A stretch of DNA of 64,000 nucleotides from Notamacropus eugenii (lineage: Eukaryota; Chordata; Mammalia; Diprotodontia; Macropodidae). The notes beneath the pieces were generated by a model. The model was not told the origin of the DNA. It ran no database searches and worked only from the letters and a program-made list of their open reading frames with translations. The first letter of the stretch is position 1. Each line of letters begins with the position of its first letter. A program made the position numbers and the translations under genes. Shown piece by piece: positions 1 to 10,789 of this stretch. Location: contig NC_092872.1 in assembly GCF_028372415.1 (NCBI RefSeq), positions 276,523,206-276,587,205 on the forward strand. Reading direction: 5' to 3'.

Positions 1-175
1 TACTTAGCAAAGATACTCGAGTAGTTTACCATTTCCTTCTCTAGCTCATTTTTACAGATAGGGTTGAGTGACTTGCCCAGGGTCACACAACTAGTAAGTA
101 TCTGAGGTCAGATTTGAAATCAGGTTCTCTTGACTACAGGGTCAACACATGTCCTCTGTACCACCTTGTTGTCCC
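1..175 (-). repeat. Marsupial tRNA-derived SINE, cut by the window edge
   Basis: The reverse complement reads as the SINE body and tail: tRNA-like head, 'gggcaagtcact'-type middle, and the tail phrase about a pair being caught 'agtatctttg'. On the plus strand 'gtgacttgcccagggtcaca' marks the middle. The far end of the tail lies outside the window. Confidence 0.75.
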
Positions 176-324
176 ATATAAATCTTAGTTATTCTTAATA
201 ATAATAATGTGATAGAATTATATATTTAATTAGTAGAATTACATATAATTAATAGAATAGAATAGAAGTGCTATACACCCAAGAATAGTCAAAGTTACCT
301 AAGGGTTTGCTTCTATGGTCAAAG

Positions 325-475
325 AAAAAGGCACTCTGACCTAGCGGACAAAATACTATATCTGGAGTCAGCAGAGGACAGTATTCAAGTCCCACTTTGG
401 AAACCAGCTGTGTGATCATGGGCAAATTATTTAACCTCTGTGAACTCCCATTACATCATCTGTAAGGTACATCTT
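325..475 (+). repeat. MIR/tRNA-SINE copy, degraded
   Basis: Plus-strand order of SINE landmarks: a tRNA-like head ('gtattcaagtcccac'), then 'ctgtgtgatcatgggcaaat', then 'acatcatctgtaag'. This matches the MIR/CORE-type architecture, with many substitutions. Confidence 0.6.
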
Positions 476-486
476 CCTCATTAGTA

Positions 487-650
487 CAGTGGCTATCATG
501 TGACACCTGGAATCAGGAAGATCTGAGTTCTGCCTCTGACACTGACTAGCTGTGTGATCATGGGCAAGTCACAAAATCTGTCTGCTCTGGGCAGACCTCT
601 CAGACTGGAAGTTGTATAAAGGTTGCATCTGTTTAAAGCTACACTTTTTG
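487..650 (+). repeat. Marsupial tRNA-derived SINE, degraded
   Basis: Second plus-strand copy directly after the previous one. It has 'ggaatcaggaagatctgagt' (head, B-box region) and 'ctgtgtgatcatgggcaagt' (middle). The two neighbouring copies share this middle phrase because they belong to related families. Confidence 0.65.
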
Positions 651-679
651 TATCTACCTCACAGTCAGGCCTGTAAGCA

Positions 680-1560
680 CTTATTAAGCACCAACTGTGT
701 GTCATGCACTGAATTACTTATTGGGCTACAAAAAAAGTAAAAGATAGTCTCTGCCCTCAATGAGCTCATGATCTAATGGGAGAGACAACCTGCAAATAAC
801 AATAGACAAACAAGAAAATTACAGAGGGCAAGTTGGGGAGCATCAAAGAGGGCAGGCCCTGGCATCGAGGAGGACTGGGAGAGGCTTCTTGTAGGATGTA
901 AGTTTTACTTGAAGGAGGTCAGGGAAGTCACAGGCTGGGGGATGGGAAATACCCTTCCAGGCATGGGCAACAGCCAGTGAAAATGAATAAAGGCAGACAA
1001 TCGCTTATGGTGTGGGAGGAACAGGAAGGTGAGCCGAAGTCCCTGGACCTTGGAGGATGGGGAAAGGACACAGGAAGACAGGAAATGCAGACAGGGGCCA
1101 GGGGTAAAGGGTTTAAATGCCAAGTAGAGGATTTATATTTGATTCTAGAGGCAATAGGGAGCACTGGAGTTTAACGAATGGAGTGGGTGATGGGGAGAAA
1201 TGACATGGTCAGAGTTGCAGATGAAGACCTGGAATGAGAGACTTGAGACAGGAAGACCAACCCAGTGTCCCTGCAAGAAGCCAAGGGTGAGGTGGCAGGG
1301 CCTGGACCACCGCAGCAGAGCCAGAAGAAGGAAGGGGACACATAAGAGAGATGCCACCAACATGTGGAAGGCAGGTCTCCCCAACAGGATGGATAAGGGA
1401 GGGGAGAGAGAAAGAGAGAGTCTGAGGAGGACACCGAGAGTTCGAGCCTGGCTCATTCTGGTGCCCTTAACAGTTATACTAGGGAAGTCTGGAAGAGAGG
1501 AGGGCTTGGGGACAAAGACCAGGAGTTCAAGCCGTAAGGCTCAAATATAAGATAAGGTAG
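680..1560 (+). repeat. Long ancient mammalian interspersed repeat, 5' part
   Basis: It starts with the widespread phrase 'cacttattaagcaccaactg', then 'ctctgccctcaatgagctca', 'ttccaggcatgggcaacagc', and later 'gcaatagggagcactggagt' followed by 'gaatgagagacttgagacag'. I recognise this order from a long (about 2 kb) repeat found widely in therian genomes but cannot assign its class. The open frames inside it are not genes. Confidence 0.6.
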
Positions 1561-1782
1561 GCACAACACTTGGCAAGCCACAGTAATATGTCAGTTTTCA
1601 ATTTATTATTTTGAAGTGGCATTCTTTAAAAGACAGGTTTAATAGGGTTCCTTTAATTTTATCTGGGGAAATAAAATTGGAAGAGGTGAACACCTATGAT
1701 TTCATCCTTGTGGCAAAAACAAATGTGGATACACCCTAAGCCAATTAAAACATTTCAAAGTGGCAAATGATCCTCTGGTTTT

Positions 1783-1785
<3 letters not shown>

Positions 1786-1864
<79 letters not shown>

Positions 1865-1932
1865 GTCTAGATACATATATAGAAAGAGAGAAAGAGAGAG
1901 AGAGAGAGAGATCTGTGTGTTTGTGTGTGTGT
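1786..1932. repeat. Compound microsatellite (TC)n-(AG)n-(TG)n
   Basis: An uninterrupted (TC)n tract of 75 bases at 1786-1860 is followed by an AG-rich tract at about 1881-1910 and a short TG tract. The TC and AG arms are mutually complementary, so this stretch could fold back into a hairpin. Confidence 0.95.
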
Positions 1933-2217
1933 GAAGGAGTGAATGATTAAAAAAATAAGCACTTACTATGTGACAAATACTCTCTAGATGCTGAGGAAAC
2001 AAAAATAAAATTAAAAAGCCACTGCTTCAATGATTTGGTGTCTGAGCATGACCTCTTGTAAGCAAATGTGCAAAACTGGAGATAACACTTTAATGTGAGA
2101 TAGATACTACTAACTACGGGAACTGGGCTAGCCCTGGAATTCCATAGACACAGGGGACTTTCAGATGCAGAAACTCTTTGTGCGGATGTAGGTCAGGGTC
2201 TGCTCTGGAATTTATTG

Positions 2218-2330
2218 TCTGGCTTAGAAGACTGAGAAGTTAAATGATGTGCCCAATGAAACACAACCATGTAAGCATTTGAACCCAGGTCAACCTGGTT
2301 CCAAGGCCATCCTGACCACCTTAGCTACAG
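2218..2330 (-). repeat. MIR-type SINE fragment
   Basis: Minus-orientation landmarks: 'gaagttaaatgatgtgccca', then 'tttgaacccaggtcaacctg', then a degraded head. Confidence 0.55.
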
Positions 2331-2545
2331 TGATATACATGCATACACACAGATGGATATGTATACACATGTGGAGACATACATATGTGTGCACATGTAC
2401 ATAGACAGACATATGTTTCTGTGTTCCTACATATATGCGTTGTATGTATGTACATATATCACTATGCATTCATATATCCATATACATGCATACATGGAGA
2501 TCTACATGGCAGGTATCTGGTAGGCATATGTATAGGTGTATATAT
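2325..2545. repeat. Low-complexity ACATAC/ATGTATG stretch
   Basis: Alternating purine-pyrimidine sequence rich in ATGTA, CATAC and TATAT, without a single fixed period. Probably a decayed microsatellite. Confidence 0.75.
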
Positions 2546-2548
2546 ATT

Positions 2549-2730
2549 GAGAGGTAGTTTTGCACAGTAGGTAGAGGTCTGGCTGAGAGTCAAGAAGTCC
2601 TGAGTTCAAATCCTGTCTCTGACAGGTGCTTTCCATGTAATCTGGGCTAAATCACTTAACTCCTCAGTGCCCCAGCTGACTCTCTTTGTCTCTAAATTGC
2701 AGCAACTGCATCCATCATGAGCTGTGGCAC
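2549..2730 (+). repeat. Marsupial tRNA-derived SINE
   Basis: Head 'gcacagtaggtagaggtctg', then 'ctgagttcaaatcctgtctc', then 'gctaaatcacttaactcctc'. The order and spacing match the tRNA-head SINE in plus orientation. Confidence 0.75.
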
Positions 2731-3350
2731 TTGGCCATTCTCTATACAGATGTATTTTCTGGTTCAAACCCTATCTTCATCTCCATGCCTATACATGTAC
2801 ATGCGCACATATATCTATCTGAAACATAACATTTGGTCTCCTTTAAGGATTCCATTCATCTGGTACTTTTTTTTCTCCACATGTAGATAAACTACTTGTG
2901 ACCTTTCAGAAAATGAGCGGAGCAACGACAAGACCCAGATGCCAAGCGTGGGAACATAATTTCCCTCCCAGTGGCCCTGAGTGTTTGGTTCACTTCTGTC
3001 TGGCTCCAGGGCTCGGTGTTGTGGTTTCTGTGGTCGCTATTTGTGGGCTGAGGAGAATCAGCTCAGCCCCCTCGCCCCTCAGATGCTATGTTAAACTTCC
3101 AGCTTAGGAAGAGACAAAATTTAACAGGAATTCTATTATTTATTGAAAAGGAAAAGGTAAGAATAGGTACCTCAGTCAGCGGCTCTAGGCCTGCTCTTTG
3201 TAACTCCATCTTGGCCAATTAATGGGAAAGCATTCTCTCTCACCAATGAGGCAGTGGTTTCCTCATTATTTGAAGAATCTGACTAATCTCTTAATTATAT
3301 ACCCCATTTCCTCTTACTTGGGAGCAAAGGTGGGGTACCTATAACACTTC
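2731..3350. other. No gene seen; unassigned sequence
   Basis: Mixed-composition sequence with no recognised domain or repeat. The frame at 2898-3107 (69 residues) has no low-complexity bias but matches nothing I recognise. Confidence 0.5.
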
Positions 3351-3530
3351 GAATATTCAAAGTACTTTTCATTATTTTTCATTCACTCTGTTTCTTATGA
3401 CCCTGGTAAAATAAGTAAACAATTCTGTGCTCATTTTACAAGTTAAGAAACTTAGGAAGATGATCCCAAGGTCATTATAGAGTCATTAAGATCACAGAAC
3501 TGAGTAAGGCTGGCTTCTCTACCTCTTTCT
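3350..3530 (-). repeat. MIR fragment
   Basis: 'tcattttacaagttaagaaa' and 'ccaaggtcattatagagtca' are the minus-strand equivalents of the MIR core. Confidence 0.55.
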
Positions 3531-3596
3531 TATCTTATCTGGTCTGCCTTTTTCCAGTCCATTTTTAAACATTTTTCCCCAGGTCTATTTATTTTA

Positions 3597-3790
3597 AAGA
3601 AGGTAGCATTGTTGGAGTAGACAGATTCTGATCTTGGAGTTGGCAAGTTCTAGGTCTGAGAACCACTTTTAATATATTCCAGTCAGGTGACTCTAAGTAT
3701 GTCACTCAACTCCTTAGGGTCTCTGGCACATTTCCAAGGCTGTAAGTTTTTAAACAGGTACCAATATGCACTGACAGATGAGGTTTCCTC
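3597..3790 (+). repeat. tRNA-SINE copy, degraded
   Basis: A head with 'tcttggagttggcaagttct', then 'gtgactctaagtatgtcact' in place of the usual 'gtgaccctgggcaagtcact'. Confidence 0.55.
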
Positions 3791-3994
3791 ATTAAGAGCT
3801 ACTTGTGCTAATAAAAAGATTAATCCCATCCAAAATTAAAATTATTTTAATCCTAAGTTATGACTTATGACAAAGGTGAGATTTGTAAATTTCTGCTAAG
3901 GCAAATTAAAAGTATTTTAGAATGCTACATTGGACATCAAGCTCTCATTCCATAATTGCATGGGTGTAGGATGCTAGAAATAATTTTCATAGGA

Positions 3995-4079
3995 GATGAT
4001 GATGATGATGATGATGATGACAATGATGATGATGATGGTGACGATGATGATGATGATGATGATGATGATAATGATTGTG
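3995..4079. repeat. (GAT)n microsatellite
   Basis: About 85 bases of GAT/ATG triplets with a few interruptions (GAC, GTG, AAT). It gives poly-Asp, poly-Met and poly-Ser frames that should not be taken for genes. Confidence 0.95.
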
Positions 4080-4169
4080 AGGGATCTGGGCAATATGGTG
4101 GCCAGAGAAACCAACATGACCTCAAAGAGTATGAAGAAACATGTAGATTACAGAAGAAAAGGAGGTGAG

Positions 4170-4495
4170 GTTTCCCCTATATTCTGCCTTGGTCAAGTCC
4201 TATCTAGAACTTTGTGTTCAGTTTGGGGCCTCACACTTTAAGAAGGACATTGGTCAGCTGAAGGGCTTCCAAAGGAGGTTGAAAGCTGAATGGTGAAAAG
4301 CTTGAGTAAATACCATGTGAAGATTAGTGTAAGAAGCCATCAAGATTTAACCTGAAGAAGAAAAGATGTGTGATGAGGAGAGGGAGGAGAGGGGAAGGAT
4401 ACAAAGTATGAGAACCACCTTTAAGTATTTGAAGGAAGGTTCTATTTGAAGGAGAAGAAGGATTAGACTTCTTCTGCATGACCCCGATTAATTAT
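4170..4495 (+). repeat. CR1/L3 LINE fragment, end of ORF2
   Basis: The translation keeps the order of the CR1/L3 ORF2 C-terminal region: a 'RTLCSVWGLTL'-like stretch, then 'KKDIGQLKGFQRR'-like residues, then 'FKYLKEG' and 'GLDFFCMTP'-like residues. Frameshifts are present. The L3/CR1 family is known from amniotes and is very old in mammals. Confidence 0.7.
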
Positions 4496-4529
4496 GAAGC
4501 TCTTACAATATTTCAGGCAAGAAGTGATG

Positions 4530-5500
4530 AGGACTTGAACTAGGGCAGTCACAGTTTGAGTGGAGAGAAGGATATGGGTGCAAGCTATGTTTGTGGACAT
4601 ACAACAAGCAAGACTTGGCCAAGGACTTCATATGCGGGAAAGGGAGGAGGAATGGAGGAGTATGAGGGATGATCCTGAGCTGGCAAAACTGGGTGACTGG
4701 AAAGATGGTGGTATCTTTGACAGAGCTAGACAAAGTTAGAGGATCTCTACATTTAGGCAAAAGAAAGAATTGATTTTTTTGGCTGAAAAATCTCAATTTT
4801 GAAATGCCAATGAGACATCTAGTTGTAGAAGCCATGCAGACATTTGACAATATGAGAATGGAAATTCTGTAAATAAATTAGTGCTGGACATATACATTTG
4901 TCACCTCTGCAAAGTTCAGTAACAAACTGAACCCATGATAATGGAAGAAGTATCAACATTACTCAATGTAAAAAGTATAGTATAGGGTCTTTAATATAGA
5001 ACCTTCAGAGACACCCACAGTTAAGGGTAGGAGATAAAGAATATTTTATATAAATCAAATGAGATAGAGTGGTCAAGTGTTTAATAGAGAACCAGGAGAG
5101 AAAAGGGACATGGAATACCAAGAGAGGAGAGATAAACAGGAAGGAGGGGTAGCTGGCAGTGACAAATGCTGCCGAAATATCTGGAAAGATGACTGGGGAA
5201 AGGTCACTGATTTAGTCACTAAGAGATGGTGGATAACCTTGGAGAGAGCAACAAAGTCAGGTGGCAACATTGGAAGCCAAACCACAAAGAGTCAAGAAGA
5301 GAGTGGCAGGAAAGGAAGATGTAGATGATTTTTTTTCTTGCTTTTGCATGACTAGAAGGAGAGATACAAAGATGACAGCTTAAGTTAAGTAAGGTCAAGT
5401 AAAAGTAAAAAAGGTTTTTAAGTCTAGAGAACCCAGATGAAGGACAAAGATTCAAGGACAGAGAAGAAAGAGTTGTTGAAATGCATGAATCCAGAGTCAA
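4530..5500 (+). repeat. Long ancient interspersed repeat, 3' part
   Basis: The landmarks 'ccaatgagacatctagttgt', 'gagacacccacagttaaggg', 'agagaaccaggagagaaaag' and 'aaccttggagagagcaacaa' occur in this order in the same long ancient repeat as 680-1560, but from its 3' half. The class is unresolved. The frames inside it, such as 5077-5328, are repeat-derived. Confidence 0.6.
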
Positions 5501-5860
5501 GACATTGAAAAGAAGGGAACCCACATGTGTAATGGGCTGGAAGCACAGACTGGGAGAGTGAGAGGTGGAAGGGAATACTTCCATCCTTATACACACTACT
5601 CCACATACTCTCAGCTCCAGCAGAACTGTTATGCTTTGGACTTCTGTGAGTCAGTTCAAGTGACCGGCCCCAGCAGGAATGTTCTTCTCCCTTCCCCAAC
5701 ACCCTCTCCCTTATATTTGTACCTTGCCTCCTCCAGGTAATCTCTGATCCCCTGAGGGGACCTCTCTTTGCAATTCCCATCAAACTTTGTTCCCTCTCTT
5801 CCAGTGTGTTCCTCATGATCTCAATCACATGGCAGTGATTTCCATTCATGGATTTTCTTT
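5500..5860. other. Unassigned, possibly degraded L2
   Basis: Pyrimidine-rich sequence in the style of the L2 3' half, but without decisive landmarks. No coding signal. Confidence 0.35.
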
Positions 5861-6055
5861 CCTACTAGACCACATGCACTTCTAGGGAAGTACCATCTTA
5901 CTCATCATCTTCCTGGCCTCCATAATGCTAACCTCAAACAAGCTCTTTGACAGTAGGGACTGTTTTACTTTAGCCTTGCAGACTGACATTCTCATCACCT
6001 AGGACAGTGTGTGGCATATAGCAGCTGCCTAACAAATGCTTATTTCCTTTCTTCC
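5860..6055 (+). repeat. L2 LINE 3' end
   Basis: The pattern 'ctctttgacagtagggactg ... gtgtggcatatagcagctgc ... taacaaatgcttatt' is the classic L2 3' untranslated end. Confidence 0.75.
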
Positions 6056-6250
6056 TACCATCTAAGTTCCAGGCACTATATTAGATAATAGGGACACCAA
6101 GACACTGATGAAATGGTCTCTTCTCTCAAGGAGCTATCAACAAATCAAAAGGCTTTTATTAAACACCTATGATTTGGCAGATACTATACTAGATGCTGGT
6201 GACACCAAGACAAATTTGAAACAATTCCTGCCTTCAAGGAGTTTAGAGTA
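6056..6250 (+). repeat. Two partial copies of the 'ccaggcactgtgctaagc' repeat
   Basis: 'gttccaggcactatattaga ... ctcaaggagctatcaac' is followed at once by 'aaacacctatgatttggcag ... ttcaaggagtttagag', i.e. two heads of the same ancient repeat in tandem. Confidence 0.6.
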
Positions 6251-6895
6251 TATTTGGTATTCATTCTGTTTCTTGTACTTAATATAATTCAGACTCACCA
6301 GCACAAATTCTTAAAAGAGGTGACCTCCCTTGTTGATTTATGATTCATCTTCTAAATTATATTCATTATAAGTTACAAATTAGCATCTATAGAGAATTCT
6401 AGGAATTGAGTAGCAGAATTTTGGGAAAGGATCCAAGAGTTGGATCTTGGAGTTTTACTTTGTCTGAATCGTGCATTCATTCTACTGTTGGTCTGCAATG
6501 CCATAATCTTAGAATCGAGACCTTCCTTTTCTCTGGGAGCCTTCAGCGTTCTCTGAAGAGAACAAAGGGGCCCTAGGTGGAAAGAGAACCTGATCCATGC
6601 TGCCCTCCATGTGAGTGCTGGGAGGTGATGCAGACTTCTATGTAGAGTCTTCATTGTGTCTAAATAACAACATTCCACTCCTTTCTCGAATAGACCCTGA
6701 TGGTCACTTCCTTACTGATCATACATCTCATCTTCCTTCACTTGAGTTGGAAAGATGTCAGAATGGATTTGTCTCAGAGTTTACACCAAAAATGCCCCTG
6801 CTATCATTCACACAGAGGTACACTTGAGACAACCAAAACATTCATCTGAAACGCTCTAGGATGGGAACCACCTTAGCGGTCACCTGATCCAACAA
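6251..6895. other. No gene seen; unassigned sequence
   Basis: Frames at 6373-6678 (minus) and 6615-6827 (plus) show no recognisable motif. No repeat landmark is clear. Confidence 0.45.
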
Positions 6896-6899
6896 CAAC

Positions 6900-7105
6900 A
6901 ATGGTAACTCACATTCAAGCAGAGCTTTAAGATTCATAAAGTGCTTTGTGAATATTTTCTCACAATAATACATTCAGAGAGGTACCATTACCCCTTTCTT
7001 TGCACAATAAAGGAATTGAGGTTCAAAGAGATGTGACCTTACCTAAAGTCCCATGGATAGTGAATGTCAGAAGCATTGCAACCCAGGACTCTTAACTCTA
7101 AGACA
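6900..7105 (-). repeat. MIR SINE, long copy
   Basis: It reads in minus orientation: 'cataaagtgctttgtgaata', 'ttgaggttcaaagagatgtg', and 'gcaacccaggactcttaac' near the tRNA-derived end. Confidence 0.75.
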
Positions 7106-7139
7106 ATGACTCACCTCAACCATCCAGTCACTCAGTCAG

Positions 7140-7700
7140 GTCATCTTACAATATCTGTCTGCCTCTACTACCCCGCTCCTCCCCTCCTAGCTGGACCTCC
7201 AGATACATGCCCCTATGGAAATCAGTCTACTCATCTTTGGAGTCTTTGAAATTTGTAAGGCCCCACCATCTTGATTGGGGATTATGTAGGCACAGAATAG
7301 CCCATTTAGACTCTTCTCTCTAGATGACCCCAGGTCTCAGTCCTTCCTTCACATTCATAGCAGACCCGGTCATCTAGTCACCTTTCTGGCATCCATGCAC
7401 ACCCCTTCCCCTTTCTGCCTATTTCTCTATACACAATAAATGGCCCTATTGCTTTCAGAAAGGGCATATCAATTGTTGTGTCTTAGGGATTAATTCATTC
7501 TCCTGTGCCTTCCAAGAAGAAAATGATCCAAACTCCCTTTACTGGCCACAACTCTCCTATGTATACTATCTCCTCTATTTGAATGTAAGTTCTTTGAAGA
7601 CAGAGGCTATTTTATCTTTTGTGTTTGTATCCCCAGAACTTAGCAAAGTGCCAGATACATAGCAGTTTACCAATGCTTGATCATTCATTCATTCCACTAT
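7140..7700 (+). repeat. L2 LINE fragments
   Basis: Two or three L2 3' segments. The clearest runs from about 7560 to 7690: 'tgaatgtaagttctttgaag ... ctattttatcttttgtgttt ... ccccagaacttagcaaagtg'. Confidence 0.7.
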
Positions 7701-7729
7701 ATATTCTCCCACCCAACAGAGAAATGCTA

Positions 7730-7915
7730 ATAGAACATAGAGTCTGAAATGAAAGAGGTGTAAGAGGTCATACAGTTCATTCCTTTTGTTTTATAACCAA
7801 GGAATATAAAACCCAGAAAGCTAAGTGATCTGCCCATGGTCATGCAGGGAGTAAATTTCACAATGGCGACTTTAACCCAGATCGTCTAATTAAAGGTGCT
7901 GTGCTCATGCTGCAG
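7730..7915 (-). repeat. MIR-type SINE
   Basis: 'ctaagtgatctgcccatggt' and 'ttaacccagatcgtctaatt' are minus-strand MIR landmarks. Confidence 0.65.
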
Positions 7916-8580
7916 GACCATGAGGCCTCTCTTGTCTATTTTATAAGGTAGTCAGTATAAATTCCATACTACTCATTTTACAACTGAGACAGGCATTGAA
8001 ATAGATTACAGATCTATGGGCTCCAAGGCCCTTCCTACTTCATTGGAGAGTTAGCTTGGAAAAGGAAGCATTGAGGAAAAGGTGGCAGAGTGAGGGAAGG
8101 TTCTGTTGTTTCTATGATGTACCCTTGGTCCCCAGCTCAAAAGAGCTGAAAAATGTCCCTTCTTGCGGAGTAAAGCCTGACTGTTTGAGAAAGGCATCAG
8201 ACTCGCAGAGCCCTGGGTCTGCGATTTTAGTCAAATTGGGGGTGTTGCGCCCACAATATGACAGCAGAGGGAGCTCTGATATTAATATCTTTTAAAACTG
8301 TTTCCTCTCAGGGCAGCTCAAATAGAGGATTCCTGGTTTATGAGGCATTTATGGGCAGCTGGGGCATTTTTTGTGATATTGTGTGATTTCTTTTAATTTA
8401 TGATTTCTTGAACCCAGAATCATAGGGCCACAGACCCATCTGTTTTATCCAGCTCTAGGCAGGATGATTCCTAAACCACCCACAGTAGGTGTGGGCACAT
8501 CCTCTGCCTTTATAAAGGAATTGAGGAACCTAGATGACTTCACAACTGTAATCAGAATGTTATGTGCAGTACAATAAGGG
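7916..8580. other. No gene seen; unassigned sequence
   Basis: It holds a 79-residue frame at 8056-8295 without recognised motifs, and no clear repeat. 7960-8040 may be a MIR remnant. Confidence 0.4.
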
Positions 8581-8697
8581 GCAAGGCAGAACAGAAAGAT
8601 GGATTCTGAGAGTGAATTTTGGAGTCAGAGAATGGATTCAAGTCCTTCCTTTAAGACTTAGCACCTAGCAGACCTTTTGCAAATCATTTAAATGTCC
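8580..8697 (+). repeat. tRNA-SINE fragment
   Basis: 'gagtcagagaatggattcaa' followed by 'cttttgcaaatcatttaaat' fits the head and middle of the tRNA SINE, decayed. Confidence 0.5.
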
Positions 8698-8935
8698 TGG
8701 GATGTCTGGAGATGGCTCCAGATGCAATAGGAGACCCTGGCCATTTTAGGCCAAGGCCTTATCAGATTCTCACTTTGAGAGGGATACACTCATTCAATGA
8801 GTAGACCTCTTTAAGTATTTACTCAAGGGATGGTCCCTTTAATCAATTTAAAAAAAAAATCTGACCACTGGATCCAGATGGCTCTGGAGGATATCATGAT
8901 CCTCTTTGAGAATGAAGGACAAACACAACCTGTGA
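8697..8935. repeat. Family X repeat, two halves in opposite orientation
   Basis: 8697-8858 matches the 3' half of family X in plus orientation ('ctggagatggctccagatgc', 'gagaccctggccattttagg', 'cactttgagagggatacact'). 8863-8935 matches its 5' half in minus orientation ('ccactggatccagatggctc', 'gagaatgaaggacaaacaca'). Compare the uninterrupted plus copies at 19392 and 55588. Confidence 0.7.
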
Positions 8936-9149
8936 GTGAGTAGCAGCTCCTCTCCCCTTCCCTCCCCTCTTCTTCTTTCCTTTCCATCTTTGCCTGGAGT
9001 GCTCTGCCCAGGGGAGATTACTTGGTCAAAAGATGGTTGAAAGTTGCCTTTTATCCTTAAAATTTACTAGCTAGATTTCTCACTCAAAGACCAAGCCTTA
9101 AAGTCAATTCACTCTGGAGCTCATAAGTTGGACAAGTCCCAGTCCTCCT

Positions 9150-9595
9150 AGCACATAAATAATGTAAATTCCAAATAGCTACTGTTTCTCTTTTACCCAG
9201 GAACCCTGAGGGTCTTTCTCTCCCAGGTTGACTTTTTTTATTATTATTGAAGTAACTCTTGAGTAACTACTTAAAGAGATCTCTTTGTAACTACTTGAGT
9301 AGTTACATCTCTTGAGTAACTACTTAAAGAGATCTATCCATTGAATGCGTGTATCTCACTCAAAGTGAAAATCAGATAAGACCTTAACCTAAAAGGGTCA
9401 GGGTCTCCCATTATATCCTGGGCCATCTCCAGCCATCCTGATGAATAACTGACCACTAGACCCCAATAATTCTGGAGGAGAAAGTGAGGCTGGTGACCTG
9501 GCACAGCCCTCCCTCCCTCAAATCTAAGTCAACTGGCAGTCATGTCATCTTCTTGATGTTGTGTCCTCTTTGAGAATGAAAGATAAACAACAACA
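9150..9595 (-). repeat. Family X repeat, near complete, with an internal insertion
   Basis: The reverse complement follows the full family X order: 'tgtcctctttgagaatgaaa' at the outer end, 'gggccatctccagccatcct', 'ccttaacctaaaagggtcag', then 'ctcttttacccaggaaccct'. It is interrupted at about 9237-9345 by a local tandem duplication. Confidence 0.75.
9256..9335. repeat. Local tandem duplication with palindrome
   Basis: A 27-base unit at 9256-9282 recurs without change at 9309-9335, 53 bases downstream. Between them, 9287-9306 forms a hairpin with arms GTAACTAC/GTAGTTAC and a 4-base loop. Confidence 0.9.
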
Positions 9596-9719
9596 AATGC
9601 CCTGGGCCTCTGTTTCTTCAGCTGTAAAGGGAGCAGGGAGAACTAGCCAAGAGTCCTCAGAAATCCGGAGGGAGAGAGGAGAGGCAGTCAAACCATCACC
9701 ACCACCTTGATCTCAATAA

Positions 9720-10150
9720 GCATGTAAGGTTTGTTCATTCAACCTCCACCCACCCATTGCTCTCTCCTTCCTCTAATTGTCTTTACATGTGTTGATCTAT
9801 TTACTTTTTTGCATCCTGTAAGTTCCTTGACGTCAGGGACTGACTTGATCAATGGTGGAGATGACACATCTCTCCCTCTTGGAATCTGAGTATTCTGAAA
9901 AAGTCAACTGAAACAGCATCTTTTTCATGAAGACTTTCATTGTTTGCTCCCAACACTGCCACCTCCCAGCTGCTGGTACCTTCTCTTTTACCTCCACCTA
10001 TCCCTATATATAGGTATATCCCTAGAGATGTCCATGCTGTTTCCACCATTCAAATATAAGCTCTTTGGGGGCAGGAACTGTTCACTTTGTCTGTATATCC
10101 CCAGTGTCTAATACAACGCCTGGCACAAGTGTTTAATGAATGCTTCAAAG
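9720..10150 (+). repeat. L2 LINE 3' ends
   Basis: Two L2 tails: 9720-9850 ('gtaagttccttgacgtcagg') and 9880-10150 ('ataagctctttgggggcagg', 'gcctggcacaagtgtttaat'). Confidence 0.7.
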
Positions 10151-10194
10151 CTGATTGGTGTAAAACCAGTTAAACTTTGCCCAGGCTGACTCTC

Positions 10195-10495
10195 AGCTCT
10201 TGAATGCACTTCACTACCACCTCTGCAAGTCTCTGTTCACTGTATACTTTCTCCTCAGATATTTCCTGGGGAGTCCCCATCCCCACCCCCAGTTATAAAT
10301 ATTCTCTCCCTCTTCAAATTCTTTGTATATATTTGCACAGACCTTGCATTTTATTAGCCATGAACATATTCTTTTTTTCTCAGGAAAATGCAAGTTTCTT
10401 GCAGGTAGAATTTATTTTATTTTTACCCTTAAATCCCTGGCATTCAGAGGAAGATTGTCTGGAATATAGGCACTTAGTAAAGGCTTGTGGCAGTG
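10195..10495 (+). repeat. L2 LINE 3' end
   Basis: It begins with 'cttcactaccacctctgcaa' and closes with 'gaatataggcacttagtaaa', the L2 3' order. The 100-residue frame here is repeat-derived. Confidence 0.6.
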
Positions 10496-10525
10496 ATTCA
10501 AAGTGAATTTAATGGCTCCAAACTG

Positions 10526-10785
10526 AATTAGAATTGGATTGGATTGGATTGGACTGAGTTCCACTGGACTGGGTTCCATTGGACTGGGTTACTTTGGGCT
10601 GAGTTGTACTGGAATAGATCACATTGGACTAGATTGGATTGGATTTCATTATAGATCATTATGCTGTACTGGATTCCATTGGATTATAATCCATTGTGTT
10701 GTACTGTATTAGATTGGATTCCATTTGATCAAACTGCATATGGTTACGTTGCTTTGGATCACATTGGATTATACTGGAGCTTGTG
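10526..10785. repeat. Degenerate ATTGG/ATTCC satellite-like array
   Basis: About 260 bases built from variants of the pentamer GGATT and decamers such as TGGATTCCAT and TGGACTGGGT. Purer units lie at the left end (GGATT four times in a row), with drift to the right. Confidence 0.8.
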
Positions 10786-10789
10786 GTAC

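Noticed and set aside
1145-1550. Frames of 103 and 116 residues on opposite strands
   Set aside because: They lie in the long ancient repeat and show no protein motif.
3956-4241. Poly-Asp, poly-Met and poly-Ser open frames
   Set aside because: They are three readings of the (GAT)n microsatellite.
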